The notes under the pieces: generated by a model
Databases searched by the model: none
Told to the model about the DNA's origin: nothing
The model's input: the letters and a program-made list of their open reading frames with translations, nothing else
Shown here: one piece after another, positions 17,780 to 25,852 of the stretch
How the letters are laid out: every line of letters starts with the position of its first letter
Position numbering within the stretch: position 1 is the stretch's first letter
Program-made: the position numbers and the translations under genes
From: Bacillota bacterium
GTDB lineage: Bacteria; Bacillota; Desulfotomaculia; Desulfotomaculales; Desulforudaceae
Assembly: GCA_040757205.1 (NCBI GenBank)
Contig: JBFLXL010000003.1
Span: 124,001 to 188,000, forward strand
Reading direction: 5' to 3'
Length of the DNA stretch: 64,000 bases

Positions 17780-18280
17780 ATGATTGACACCCGGTCTGCC
17801 AGAAAGGGAGAAGAACAATTGGTGGTTTTCCAACTGGCCGGTCAAACCTACGGTGTGGATATCGCCCAGGTTTTTGAGATTATCCGCATGGAAGTGATCA
17901 CCCGGGTACCGAAGGCACCCTCGTTCGTGGAGGGGGTGATCAAACTGCGCGGGAGCATCATCCCGGTGATCGATCTCCGCAAACGTTTCGGCATGCCTCC
18001 GGCCGAATCCACCGCCAACAGCCGCATCATCATCGTGGAGATGGGAGGCATAACCATCGGTGTGGTGGTGGATGCCGTCTCCGAAGTCCTGCGTATCTCC
18101 CGAGCCGACATTGAGCCGCCGCCGCCGATGGTGGCCGGCGCGGACGCGGCCTACCTGCGTGGAATCGCCCTGTGGCGGGAACGCCTGATCATCTTGCTCG
18201 ATCTGGAGAAGATTCTGGCCGAGAAAGACCAAGCGCGGCTGCGGCAGTCGAAGATGGAGCTGGCTGAGAAGTCCGCCTGA
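17780..18280 (+). CDS. cheW: Chemotaxis coupling protein CheW
   Basis: Adaptor linking chemoreceptors to CheA. 166 residues: EEQLVVFQLAGQTYGVDIAQ, then IKLRGSIIPVIDLRKRFG, the receptor/CheA-binding beta subdomains, and a C-terminal helix. ATG 17780 is preceded by GAGGAGG. It is 11 bases upstream of cheA in a cheW-cheA-cheB group that starts at a sigma-28 type promoter, so chemotaxis signalling genes are expressed with the late flagellar class. Confidence 0.95.
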   Translation: MIDTRSARKGEEQLVVFQLAGQTYGVDIAQVFEIIRMEVITRVPKAPSFVEGVIKLRGSIIPVIDLRKRFGMPPAESTANSRIIIVEMGGITIGVVVDAVSEVLRISRADIEPPPPMVAGADAAYLRGIALWRERLIILLDLEKILAEKDQARLRQSKMELAEKSA

Positions 18281-18291
18281 GGAGGGTCGGC

Positions 18292-20403
18292 ATGTTTTCG
18301 TCCGAGGAAATCCAGGTCTTTCTGGACGAACTGGAAGAGAAGATAGAGATACTGAACGACGGTTTTCTGGCGCTGGAGCGGGACGGGGACAACCCCGAGA
18401 CCATTCAGGAGATTTTCCGGGCGGCGCACACCGTAAAGGGTTCTTCCGGGATCCTGGGATACAACCACATGTCGTCCCTCACCCACGAGATGGAAAACCT
18501 CTTTTCCCTGTTGCGGGACGGCCGGGTGCGCAGTACGCCCCACATGGTGGACGTGCTGTTGGAGTCCCTGGACACGCTGAAGATGTTGCGTGACGAAGTC
18601 ACCGGGACCGGGGAAACAGGCCGGACAGTCGACATCGGCCCCGTGGTGGAAAAGCTGCGGGGATTTCGGGAGCAGGCGGGGACCGGGGGCGATGGGCGCG
18701 GCACGGCCGGCTTTTGCCCGGCGGCCGGTCCGGAAGAGACCGCCGAAACGGCGTTCTCGGACGCCGTTTCGGACGTGATCCGGGAAGCGGCGGACCAGGG
18801 ATACGGCGCCTACCGCGTCCGGGTGGACATTGATCCCGACTGCCGGATGAAATCGGTGCGCGCCTTTCTGGTGTTTCAGACGCTGGAGAAGGCCGGGGTG
18901 CAGGTGATCTGGTCCGAACCGCCGGTCGATGAACTGGAGCAGGGCGGCTTTGGTGCGGGATTTGAGTTGCTGGCGGTCTCCGAGGAAGACGCGGACCGGC
19001 TGCGGGGCATTCTGACGCTCATCGCCGAAGTGAACGCTGTGACCGTGGTACCGGTCACCGCCTTGGACGAGGTGGGTGCCGGCCAAGCCGCGGCCGCGCC
19101 GGCTCCGGGAGGGACGCTCGCTCCGGCCGGCCCCGTTCCGGATTTCCCCGTAAAGCAAGCGGATTCATTGAACGACCACAAGAAGGCCGTCCGTACCGTC
19201 CGGATCGACGTCCGGAAACTGGACAGCCTAATGAACCTGGTCGGCGAACTGGTGATCGAGCGGACCAGGCTGGAGCGTTTCGCGGACCTCATGGAGTTGA
19301 AATATCGTTCCGAGGAAATGATCGACACCCTGAACGAAATCTCCAACCACCTGGGTCAGATCACCAGTGATCTCCAGGAAGAGATTATGAAGGCCCGGAT
19401 GCTTCCGATCGCCCAAGTGTTCAACCGTTTTCCGCGGATGATCCGGGATCTGGCCCATAAGTTGGGCAAAGAGGTGGACCTGGTCATCGAGGGCCGGGAC
19501 ACCGAGCTGGACCGGAACGTAATTGAAATCATCAGCGACCCCCTGCTGCACCTGATCCGGAACGCTGTGGATCACGGGTTGGAGATGCCTGAGGAGCGGC
19601 TCGCGGCCGGCAAGCCGCGCGCGGGCACCCTCACCCTGCGGGCGTTCCACCAGGAGAACCACATTGTGATCATTGTTGAGGACGACGGACGGGGCGTTGA
19701 TCCGGACCAACTGCGTGCCAAGGCCCGGCAGATGCAGCTCTTTGACGAAACGACCCTGGAGCGCTTGAGCGACCAGGAGGCGATGAACCTGATCTTTTAC
19801 GCCGGCTTTTCCACCGCGGCCAATGTCAGTGATGTTTCCGGCCGGGGTGTGGGCATGGACGTGGTAAAAAGCCAGATCGAGCAGATTAACGGTGTGGTGG
19901 AGATGCGCAGCACTCCGGGGCAGGGTACCGCCATAAGCATCAAGCTGCCGCTGACCCTGGCGATCATCCGCGCACTGATGGTCGGCCTGGACTCCCACGT
20001 GTACGCCTTTCCGCTGAGCAACGTGGTCGAAACCATCCATTTGGACCCGGCGGCGATCCGTATGATCAGAGACAGCGAGGTCGTGGTGGTCCGCGGCGAG
20101 GTATTGTCCCTGGTCCGCCTGGGCCGTCTGTTCCGGCAGCGGGAGACCGGCACGGCGGAGAAGCTCTACATGGTGGTCATCGGCACGGGGCAGAACCGTG
20201 TCGGCGTTGTGGTGGACCGCCTCGTCGGGGAGCAGGAGATCGTAATCAAGTCCCTGGGGGATTTCCTGGGGCGGATACCCGGGATCTCCGGGGCGACCAT
20301 TCTCGGGGACGGGAAGGTGGCCCTCATCGTGGACGTGCGGGCGCTTCTTGCGGAAATCACAGGCATTCACGCCCACCAATGCAGAGTGTATGCCGCCGGT
20401 TAA
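18292..20403 (+). CDS. cheA: Chemotaxis histidine kinase CheA
   Basis: 703 residues in the standard order: HPt domain with phospho-His about 46 (AAHTVKGSSG); a P2-like middle domain and Ala/Gly/Pro linker (about 120-295); dimerisation domain (VRIDVRKLDSLMNLVGELVI, about 303-365); ATP-binding domain with N box LLHLIRNAVDHGLEMP, G1 VEDDGRGVD and G2 GVGMDVVKSQ (about 370-555); and the CheW-like regulatory domain to the end. Phosphoryl acceptors would be CheY and CheB; cheB follows with a 14-base overlap, while cheY is not in this window. Confidence 0.97.
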   Translation: MFSSEEIQVFLDELEEKIEILNDGFLALERDGDNPETIQEIFRAAHTVKGSSGILGYNHMSSLTHEMENLFSLLRDGRVRSTPHMVDVLLESLDTLKMLRDEVTGTGETGRTVDIGPVVEKLRGFREQAGTGGDGRGTAGFCPAAGPEETAETAFSDAVSDVIREAADQGYGAYRVRVDIDPDCRMKSVRAFLVFQTLEKAGVQVIWSEPPVDELEQGGFGAGFELLAVSEEDADRLRGILTLIAEVNAVTVVPVTALDEVGAGQAAAAPAPGGTLAPAGPVPDFPVKQADSLNDHKKAVRTVRIDVRKLDSLMNLVGELVIERTRLERFADLMELKYRSEEMIDTLNEISNHLGQITSDLQEEIMKARMLPIAQVFNRFPRMIRDLAHKLGKEVDLVIEGRDTELDRNVIEIISDPLLHLIRNAVDHGLEMPEERLAAGKPRAGTLTLRAFHQENHIVIIVEDDGRGVDPDQLRAKARQMQLFDETTLERLSDQEAMNLIFYAGFSTAANVSDVSGRGVGMDVVKSQIEQINGVVEMRSTPGQGTAISIKLPLTLAIIRALMVGLDSHVYAFPLSNVVETIHLDPAAIRMIRDSEVVVVRGEVLSLVRLGRLFRQRETGTAEKLYMVVIGTGQNRVGVVVDRLVGEQEIVIKSLGDFLGRIPGISGATILGDGKVALIVDVRALLAEITGIHAHQCRVYAAG

Positions 20404-21439
20404 GGTTTTCCTGGTCGACGACTCGGCGGTCGTCCGGACCGTGATCGGGAGGCGGCTGCGCGAAGCGGGATTCGAGGTCTTGGGCACCGCTATGAACGGG
20501 CAACAGGCCCTGCAGAAGATTCCTGCGCTCCGGCCCGACGTGGTGGTCATGGATGTGGAAATGCCGGTCCTGGACGGCCTGAGTACCCTGCGCGAACTCA
20601 TGGCCAAACATCCGGTGCCGGTGATAATGCTGAGTGCCCACACCCAGGCCGGCAGCAGGGCGACCATCGAGGCCCTGGCTTTCGGGGCGGTCGACTTTGT
20701 ACCTAAACCGGCCGGTACGGCCGAAATGCCCGCAATTATATCCGAACTCTCGGCAAAAATCGCCGCCGCCGTGGGTGCCTCGGTCAAAAGCTCCCTGATC
20801 CAGGTGGCGCCGGCACGGGGCAAAGCACTTCACGCGCCGGTCGCGTCCCGGACGCCGAAGAGAAAGACCGACCTGGTGGTCATCGGCTGTTCGACCGGAG
20901 GGCCCAACGCTCTCCGCGTTCTCCTGTCCGGGTTCCCGGCGGAACTGCCGGCTACGGTGGTTGTCGTGCAGCACATGCCCGTCGGGTTCACAGCTTCACT
21001 CGCCGAACACCTGAACGCCATCTGCCTGCTGGAGGTCCGGCACGCCCGGGACGGCGACCCGGTGTTGCCCGGCCGGGTGCTCATCGCCCCGGCCGGCAAG
21101 GTCTTTGGTTTTCGGACCGATGCGGACGGCGTACGCGCCGTTGTGACTGAAGACAACACCCCGCTGGCGCCGGGGACCTTCCGCCCTTCCGTGGACGTAG
21201 TTATGAGCAGGGCGGCGGCCGTATACGGCCACCGGGTGATGGGGGTCCTCCTCACCGGAATGGGGCGCGACGGCGCCGACGGAATGTTGGCCATCCGCAA
21301 AAAGAACGGCTATACCATCGCCCAGGACGAGAGTAGCTGCGTGGTGTACGGCATGCCCCGGGCTGCCGTGGAGAACGGTTCCGCCCGCCGGGTGCTGCCA
21401 CTTTCACAGATTGCCGCCGAAATCATGGGAAAGCTCTAA
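20390..21439 (+). CDS. cheB: Protein-glutamate methylesterase CheB
   Basis: Removes methyl groups from chemoreceptors (and may deamidate them) when phosphorylated by CheA. The receiver domain (1-125) has the DD pair at 10-11 and phospho-Asp about 55 (VVVMDVEMP). The C-terminal esterase domain has the catalytic triad Ser168 (GCSTGG), His195 (QHMPVGFT) and Asp294 (MGRDGADG). ATG 20390 lies inside the cheA end, giving coupled translation. CheR and CheD, its functional partners, are encoded at the right end of the window. Confidence 0.97.
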   Translation: MPPVKVFLVDDSAVVRTVIGRRLREAGFEVLGTAMNGQQALQKIPALRPDVVVMDVEMPVLDGLSTLRELMAKHPVPVIMLSAHTQAGSRATIEALAFGAVDFVPKPAGTAEMPAIISELSAKIAAAVGASVKSSLIQVAPARGKALHAPVASRTPKRKTDLVVIGCSTGGPNALRVLLSGFPAELPATVVVVQHMPVGFTASLAEHLNAICLLEVRHARDGDPVLPGRVLIAPAGKVFGFRTDADGVRAVVTEDNTPLAPGTFRPSVDVVMSRAAAVYGHRVMGVLLTGMGRDGADGMLAIRKKNGYTIAQDESSCVVYGMPRAAVENGSARRVLPLSQIAAEIMGKL

Positions 21440-21463
21440 AGTTGCTCCAGTTTCGGGCGATAA
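21437..21463 (+). promoter_or_regulatory. Sigma-28 promoter for flgM
   Basis: TAAAGTTG (21437-21444), 11-base spacer, GGCGATAA (21456-21463): seven of eight matches in each box. The -35 box overlaps the cheB stop codon, so flgM can be transcribed apart from the che genes. Confidence 0.75.
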
Positions 21464-21502
21464 ACTTAAAGAAGGGTTTCGAACACTAAGGAGTTGGCAT
21501 CC

Positions 21503-21796
21503 GTGAAGATAGATAAAACCGGCGGTGTGGACCTGACGCGCATCTACAGCCGCCAGACGGCGGAACGCAAGCCCGGGGAGCCGTTGCGGCCGGGTACCGG
21601 AGAAGGAGACAGTGTGGAACTCTCCAGTCAGGCGCGCGAACTTCAGTCTTTCCGGCAAAAGCTGGCTGAGTTGCCCGTCGTCCGGACCGAATTGGTGGAG
21701 CGGTTGAAGGCTGAAATTGAAGCCGACACCTTCAAAGCCGACGCCCGGAAGATCGCCGAAGGTTTGTTGCGGGAGTGGGGCGGGGAGGCCGAATGA
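21503..21796 (+). CDS. flgM: Anti-sigma-28 factor FlgM
   Basis: 97-residue FlgM: disordered N-terminus (MKIDKTGGVDLTRIYSRQ), then GDSVELSSQARELQSFRQKL and LKAEIEADTFKADARKIAEGLL, the helices that bind sigma-28. FlgM is held in the cell until the hook is done and then exported, freeing sigma-28 (encoded at 60964). GTG 21503 is spaced from AAGGAG; an in-frame TTG at 21494 is too close to it. Stop overlaps the flgN start (ATGA). Confidence 0.93.
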   Translation: MKIDKTGGVDLTRIYSRQTAERKPGEPLRPGTGEGDSVELSSQARELQSFRQKLAELPVVRTELVERLKAEIEADTFKADARKIAEGLLREWGGEAE

Positions 21797-22278
21797 CCAC
21801 CGCTGACCTGGCCGCCTGCCTCCGGCGGGAAATCGAGTTGGCGGCCGGGATTGTAAGCACCCTGGACGAACAGCTAAAAGCCTTGCTCGGATTGGACCTG
21901 GCAGGGCTTGAGGCGTCCGTGCCGGCCCTGGATGAACTGATAGAGGAACTGCGCCGGGCCGAGGGGCGGCGCCAGGCGGCAGCGGGGGTGATCGCCGCGG
22001 AGTACGGGCTCGATGCCGACGCGCCGCTCCGGGAGCTGTTGGCCGCCCTGCCCGCGCCGGAGCGCCGGGAACTGGAACAGGCGCGCCGGCGCCTGGGAGC
22101 GCTGATCGAAGAAATCTGTCGCTTAAACCACGCGAACTATGCACTGATGCTGAACGCGGCCCGCTTCAACCGGGCTGTCTTACAGTTCGTCGCGGGTACG
22201 GCCGCGACCTATGCGCGGGACGGGGCGCCCGGCGAGGCCGGGGAGGCCCGGTCCCTGATCTTCAACCAAGAAGCGTGA
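21793..22278 (+). CDS. flgN: Flagellar export chaperone FlgN
   Basis: 161-residue all-helical protein of the FlgN family, which keeps the hook-filament junction proteins FlgK and FlgL soluble before export. The pattern is an N-terminal helix (LRREIELAAGIVSTLDEQLKAL), a central Leu-rich segment, and the terminal helix ending NHANYALMLNAARFNRAVLQF, where the client-binding site lies. Coupled to flgM by ATGA overlap and followed by flgK and flgL, its clients. Confidence 0.88.
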   Translation: MTTADLAACLRREIELAAGIVSTLDEQLKALLGLDLAGLEASVPALDELIEELRRAEGRRQAAAGVIAAEYGLDADAPLRELLAALPAPERRELEQARRRLGALIEEICRLNHANYALMLNAARFNRAVLQFVAGTAATYARDGAPGEAGEARSLIFNQEA

Positions 22279-22317
22279 TCCCTGATTTTGAGTTTTGGAT
22301 TTTAGGGGGGTCGCCGC

Positions 22318-23691
22318 GTGTCCTTTCTCGGCATCGAAATCGCCCGGCGCAGCCTGCACGGGCACCAGCAGGCGATGAACGCAGTAGCGCACAACATCGC
22401 CAACATCAACACGCCGGGGTACAGACGGCAGGAGGCCGTGCTCCAGACCACGACGGCCGTCGCCTACCCGTCGGTGTTCTCCCCGCGGCCCGGACAGCTG
22501 GGTACGGGGATGGCCGCGGTCGAAATCAAACGCTACAGCGACGCCTACCTGGACCGGCAGGTGCGGGAGGCCCGTTCGGCCATCGGCTACTGGTCCGGGG
22601 TGGAAACCGCGCTGCAACGCGTGGAGGCCGTTTTGCCCGAACCCACCGATTTCGGGATCCAGGCGCTTCTCGGGAATTTCTTCAGTGCCTGGCACTACCT
22701 GGCCCAGGACCCGGGTAACCCGGGCTCCCGGGCGGCGGTGCGGGGCGCGGCCGAAACGTTGGCGAACAGCCTTTCGCTGGCCCATTACTCGCTGACGAAC
22801 ATCAGAAACGGCCTCGTCGGCGATGGCCCGGTGCCGGCGATGCAAAACAACCTCTTTGCGCAGCAGGTGGACCGGATTAACTCCATCGGCCGGCAGATCG
22901 CCGAACTGAACTGGGAGATCGCCTACCAGCGCACCGCCGGCGCCAACCCGAACGACCTCCTGGACCGGCGGGACCACCTGTTGGAGGAACTGGCCAAACT
23001 GGCGGACGTGGGTGTAAGCGTGACCGACGCCGGGCTCAACCTGATCAGCGTCCGGGTTTACGGGCTGGAACTGGTTGATGGCGGCCGCTACCTGGAAACC
23101 GGCCGCGGGTTCACGGAACTGGCCGCTGACGGTCCAGGTCTGCAAGCGCTGATAACAGCGCTGGGTGGCAGCAGCCGGGGCGAGTTGGCCGGCACCTTCG
23201 CCGCGGGCGCGAGGGTAAGGGATTATCTGGGCCGCCTGGAAACACTGATGTCCAATCTTAGCCTGGCGGTAAACGGTGTGTTCAACAACCAAGAGTTTTT
23301 TAGATACGAAAACGGCGTCCTGAACTTGGGGAACAGAGCCGGCGAATTGCTCGGCGCCGTCACTGCGGGGCAAGCTTGGGCGGTTGCCCAGCTTCGTGAG
23401 CAACTCGTGATCGATACCGACGGCGACGTCAGGAAAGACACCACTCTGGACGGTTATTACCAGCGGCTGATCACCGAGATCGGCGCCGATCTGAACACGG
23501 CCAACCGGGGTCTTGACAACGTGAGCGCTATTCTGGGCCAGATCGAAGCGCTGCGGGAGTCGGTTTCCGGGGTGAACCTGGACGAGGAACTGACCCGGAT
23601 GATCCAGTATCAGTACGGGTACCAGGCGGCCGCCCGCGTGATCACGATGCTGGATGAGCTGCTGGACACCCTGATTAACCGAATGCTCTAG
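22318..23691 (+). CDS. flgK: Flagellar hook-associated protein 1 FlgK
   Basis: First junction protein between hook and filament. 457 residues; the N-terminal rod/hook signature HNIANINTPGYRRQEAVL and matching C-terminal helix (LDEELTRMIQYQYGYQAAARVI, with LLDTLINRML) form the D0 coiled coil, with the coiled D1 (about 90-250) between. GTG 22318 follows AGGGGGG. Somewhat shorter than enteric FlgK because the outer D2/D3 part is reduced. Confidence 0.95.
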   Translation: MSFLGIEIARRSLHGHQQAMNAVAHNIANINTPGYRRQEAVLQTTTAVAYPSVFSPRPGQLGTGMAAVEIKRYSDAYLDRQVREARSAIGYWSGVETALQRVEAVLPEPTDFGIQALLGNFFSAWHYLAQDPGNPGSRAAVRGAAETLANSLSLAHYSLTNIRNGLVGDGPVPAMQNNLFAQQVDRINSIGRQIAELNWEIAYQRTAGANPNDLLDRRDHLLEELAKLADVGVSVTDAGLNLISVRVYGLELVDGGRYLETGRGFTELAADGPGLQALITALGGSSRGELAGTFAAGARVRDYLGRLETLMSNLSLAVNGVFNNQEFFRYENGVLNLGNRAGELLGAVTAGQAWAVAQLREQLVIDTDGDVRKDTTLDGYYQRLITEIGADLNTANRGLDNVSAILGQIEALRESVSGVNLDEELTRMIQYQYGYQAAARVITMLDELLDTLINRML

Positions 23692-23737
23692 CGAAAAAGA
23701 TGCCTGTCCCCATTTTTTGCATTGGGGGGTTAGTTGT

Positions 23738-24667
23738 ATGCGGATCAGCACCCACTTGTTCTATAAGAACATCTTGAGCAATATTCACCGGGAGCATCTT
23801 GGTGCCGCCCGGGTTCAGGAGCAGATCGCCGACGGGCAGCGGATCAACCGCCTGAGCGAGGACCCGGCGGCCCTGAGCCAGGTCCTGTCGTTGCGCACCG
23901 CCACCAGCGAAATCCGGGACTACGTACTGGGCATTGATTTACAGAAGTCGCGCTTAAACCGCGCCGAAGAGGCGCTCGCCCAAGCAACGCAGGTGATGCA
24001 GGACGCCCGGGCGCTGGCCGTCCAGGGCGCCACCGGCACCTACTCTGCCGCGGATATGCAGAACCTGGCGTTTCAAGTGGATCAGATGATCACCGCGCTG
24101 GTGGGTTTCGCGAACGCCTCCCGTGGGGGCGTCAAGCCCGAAGGACTTTTCAGCAGGGCCGTTGTGGATGGGCAGGAAATGGTGGTGTACACTCCGCCCG
24201 GCCTATCGACCCCGCCGGTCGGGGGGGAGGGTTGGGGCCGGGTGCTCACCCTCAACATGCTCGTGGAGACTATTGACCCGGGCCAAGTGTTCAAGGTAGA
24301 GAGTCAAGTGCTGGGAGGCACCCCCGTTGAGCGCGCCACCATGTTCGATGCCCTGTTCGACTTGCGCGACCGGTTGCGGGCGGGCGACCGGATCGGAGTG
24401 GCGGGCCTGATCGGCACCCTTGAAGGTCACATCGACACCCTGGTGCAGGGCCGTGGTAACCTGGGCGGGCGTGGTTACCAGTTGGACAAGATCCAGGGCC
24501 AGATCCAAATACAGAACGAACAGTTGACCGAGGTGCTGTCCAAGATCGGGGACACGGACGTGGCCGAGGCGGCGATCCGGATCAACCGGCATGAACTGGT
24601 GCTCCAGGCCACCCTGTCCACCGCGGCCCGGCTGATGCACGTCAGCCTGCTCAACTACCTGCGATAA
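23738..24667 (+). CDS. flgL: Flagellar hook-associated protein 3 FlgL
   Basis: Second junction protein, flagellin-like. 309 residues: N-terminal MRISTHLFYKNILSNIHREH and QIADGQRINRLSEDPAALSQ match the flagellin/FlgL D0-D1 start, and the C-terminal helix (EAAIRINRHELVLQATLSTA) closes the bundle. ATG 23738 is preceded by GGGGGG. Last gene of flgM-flgN-flgK-flgL; the 278 bases that follow are palindrome-rich and non-coding. Confidence 0.95.
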   Translation: MRISTHLFYKNILSNIHREHLGAARVQEQIADGQRINRLSEDPAALSQVLSLRTATSEIRDYVLGIDLQKSRLNRAEEALAQATQVMQDARALAVQGATGTYSAADMQNLAFQVDQMITALVGFANASRGGVKPEGLFSRAVVDGQEMVVYTPPGLSTPPVGGEGWGRVLTLNMLVETIDPGQVFKVESQVLGGTPVERATMFDALFDLRDRLRAGDRIGVAGLIGTLEGHIDTLVQGRGNLGGRGYQLDKIQGQIQIQNEQLTEVLSKIGDTDVAEAAIRINRHELVLQATLSTAARLMHVSLLNYLR

Positions 24668-24945
24668 ACTAACTCAGGGGACAGGCGCGCTTTTAGCAGA
24701 CTGACCCAGCAACGCCTCCAGGGGACTGTCCCGTTTTCGCGCAGCGAAAACAGGGACTGTCTCCCTCGGACTCCGGCAGCCTGAAAAGCCAAGCGGTAGC
24801 TAGTATCTATCTTGCCAGATCAAGCGCGATGACTTTTATGGCGAAGTACCAGGCCAAAACTTCCGGGGACTGTCCCCCCTCGCACCACACCCAGGCACCT
24901 CAGGGGGTTCTCCCCTTAAGCCACCCTTGATCGGGGGTGATCCGG
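24668..24945. repeat. Non-coding gap with GGGGACTGTCCCC palindromes
   Basis: Palindromic units at about 24720-24732, 24752-24765 (GGGACTGTCTCCC) and 24865-24877 (perfect GGGGACTGTCCCC). Between the first two is GTTTTCGC-GCA-GCGAAAAC, an 8-bp stem. The gap separates flgL from the flaG gene. No reading frame is supported. Confidence 0.85.
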
Positions 24946-25296
24946 ATGAAAATCGGAGCCGGGGGACTGCAGTCCCTGGCCCAGTACGACGCCGTGGCTC
25001 GCCGGACCGAAAGCGCGGACCGGGTCAACCCGGCCCGTGAACTTGCGCAAAACCCGGCCCCGAGCGACCTGCGGGACATGGTCCGTGCCGTGGAGCGGCT
25101 GAACCGGATGGCCGAGATGTACAACCAGCAGGTCGTCTTCCGCCTGAACCGTGACCGCGGAGGCAAGCGCCACCGGATCCGGATGATGAATAAGGAGACC
25201 GGCGAAACCATCCTGGAAGTCGACGTCAACGAGCTTCCCGCCCTGGCGCGGCAGTTCTCCAACGCGGTGGGACTGGTCATCGACACCGAAACCTGA
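24946..25296 (+). CDS. flaG: FlaG-family flagellar protein (copy 1)
   Basis: 116 residues. The C-terminal half has the FlaG pattern: NQQVVFRLNRD, then RIRMMNKETGETILEVDVNELPALARQF, comparable to the copy at 28823-29194. FlaG proteins influence filament length by an unclear mechanism. The N-terminal half is variable. ATG 24946 has GGGGGTGA upstream. The hicBA pair follows 62 bases later. Confidence 0.8.
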   Translation: MKIGAGGLQSLAQYDAVARRTESADRVNPARELAQNPAPSDLRDMVRAVERLNRMAEMYNQQVVFRLNRDRGGKRHRIRMMNKETGETILEVDVNELPALARQFSNAVGLVIDTET

Positions 25297-25319
25297 GCGG
25301 AATCAGCGCCGATAATTTG

Positions 25320-25338
25320 TGATACAATCATAGTATCA
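25320..25338 (+). promoter_or_regulatory. Extended -10 with overlapping inverted repeat before hicB
   Basis: TGATACAAT (extended -10) overlaps a perfect inverted repeat TGATAC-N7-GTATCA, 20 bases before the hicB start. The arrangement is what an autoregulatory operator of a toxin-antitoxin operon looks like. No good -35. Confidence 0.55.
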
Positions 25339-25358
25339 AATATCTTAGGAGGTTTACA

Positions 25359-25586
25359 ATGGTTGGCAGACGGTTCAGAGTGGTAATAATGTACGACCCG
25401 GAATACGCCGGATATGTCGTTGATGTTCCGGAATTAGTCGGATGCATGAGTCAGGGGAAAACCATCGATGAGGCATTAAACAACATCAAGGATGCTATTA
25501 AGGGATGGCTCTACGTTGAAGAAAAACATGGCCGGAAAGATGTTTACGAAGCAAGGGAAGTTTTCCTGGGGGAGGTTACCGTCTAA
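25359..25586 (+). CDS. hicB: HicB-family antitoxin (short form)
   Basis: 75 residues with the HicB partial RNase H-like fold: FRVVIMYDPEYAGYVVDVPELVGCMSQGKT, then IDEALNNIKDAIKGWL. It should bind and neutralise HicA. The C-terminal DNA-binding domain (ribbon-helix-helix or HTH) seen in larger HicB proteins is absent, so self-repression would need another factor or HicA-HicB assembly. ATG 25359 follows TTAGGAGG. The pair has visibly higher AT content than the flagellar genes on both sides, suggesting transfer. The stop touches the hicA start. Confidence 0.88.
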   Translation: MVGRRFRVVIMYDPEYAGYVVDVPELVGCMSQGKTIDEALNNIKDAIKGWLYVEEKHGRKDVYEAREVFLGEVTV

Positions 25587-25805
25587 TTGGGGAAATTGGC
25601 TAACATATCCGGCAAGGATGCAGTGAGGGTGTTCCAGAAATTCGGTTATCAGTTGGATCACCAAACAGGTGGCCATATGATTCTTTATCACGATTCCAGA
25701 CCCACGCTATCGATTCCAAATCATAGAGAGTTGGCTTCAGGCTTATTAAGAGGTCTGATAAGAAAGAGCGGCCTAACAGTGGATGATTTTCTAGAAGCGA
25801 AATAA
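25587..25805 (+). CDS. hicA: HicA-family mRNA interferase toxin
   Basis: 72 residues with the double-stranded RNA-binding-like fold and the catalytic His in TGGHMILYH, followed by IPNHRELASGLLRGLIRKSGLTVDDFL. HicA cleaves mRNA in a translation-independent manner until bound by HicB. TTG start directly after the hicB stop (25587); GGGGGAGG lies within the end of hicB. Gene order here is antitoxin first. A palindrome (25811-25836) follows the stop. Confidence 0.88.
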   Translation: MGKLANISGKDAVRVFQKFGYQLDHQTGGHMILYHDSRPTLSIPNHRELASGLLRGLIRKSGLTVDDFLEAK

Positions 25806-25810
25806 ATCAC

Positions 25811-25846
25811 CTGAAAAGGGACTCGACCCTTTTCAGGACCGGCCGC
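25811..25846. repeat. Palindrome plus CAGGACCGGCCGC tail (copy A)
   Basis: CTGAAAAGGGACTCGACCCTTTTCAG is a 10-bp stem hairpin followed by GACCGGCCGCTCC. A relative with GGGGTCTGACCCC in the centre and the same CAGGACCGGCCGC tail lies at 26105-26144. This copy may serve as terminator for hicA or for the minus-strand gene ending at 25853. Confidence 0.8.
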
Positions 25847-25852
25847 TCCTTT

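Noticed and set aside
19228-23751. Long minus-strand frames opposite cheA and flgK (19228-20823, 22180-23751)
   Set aside because: Antisense shadows of conserved genes; low-complexity translations without motifs.
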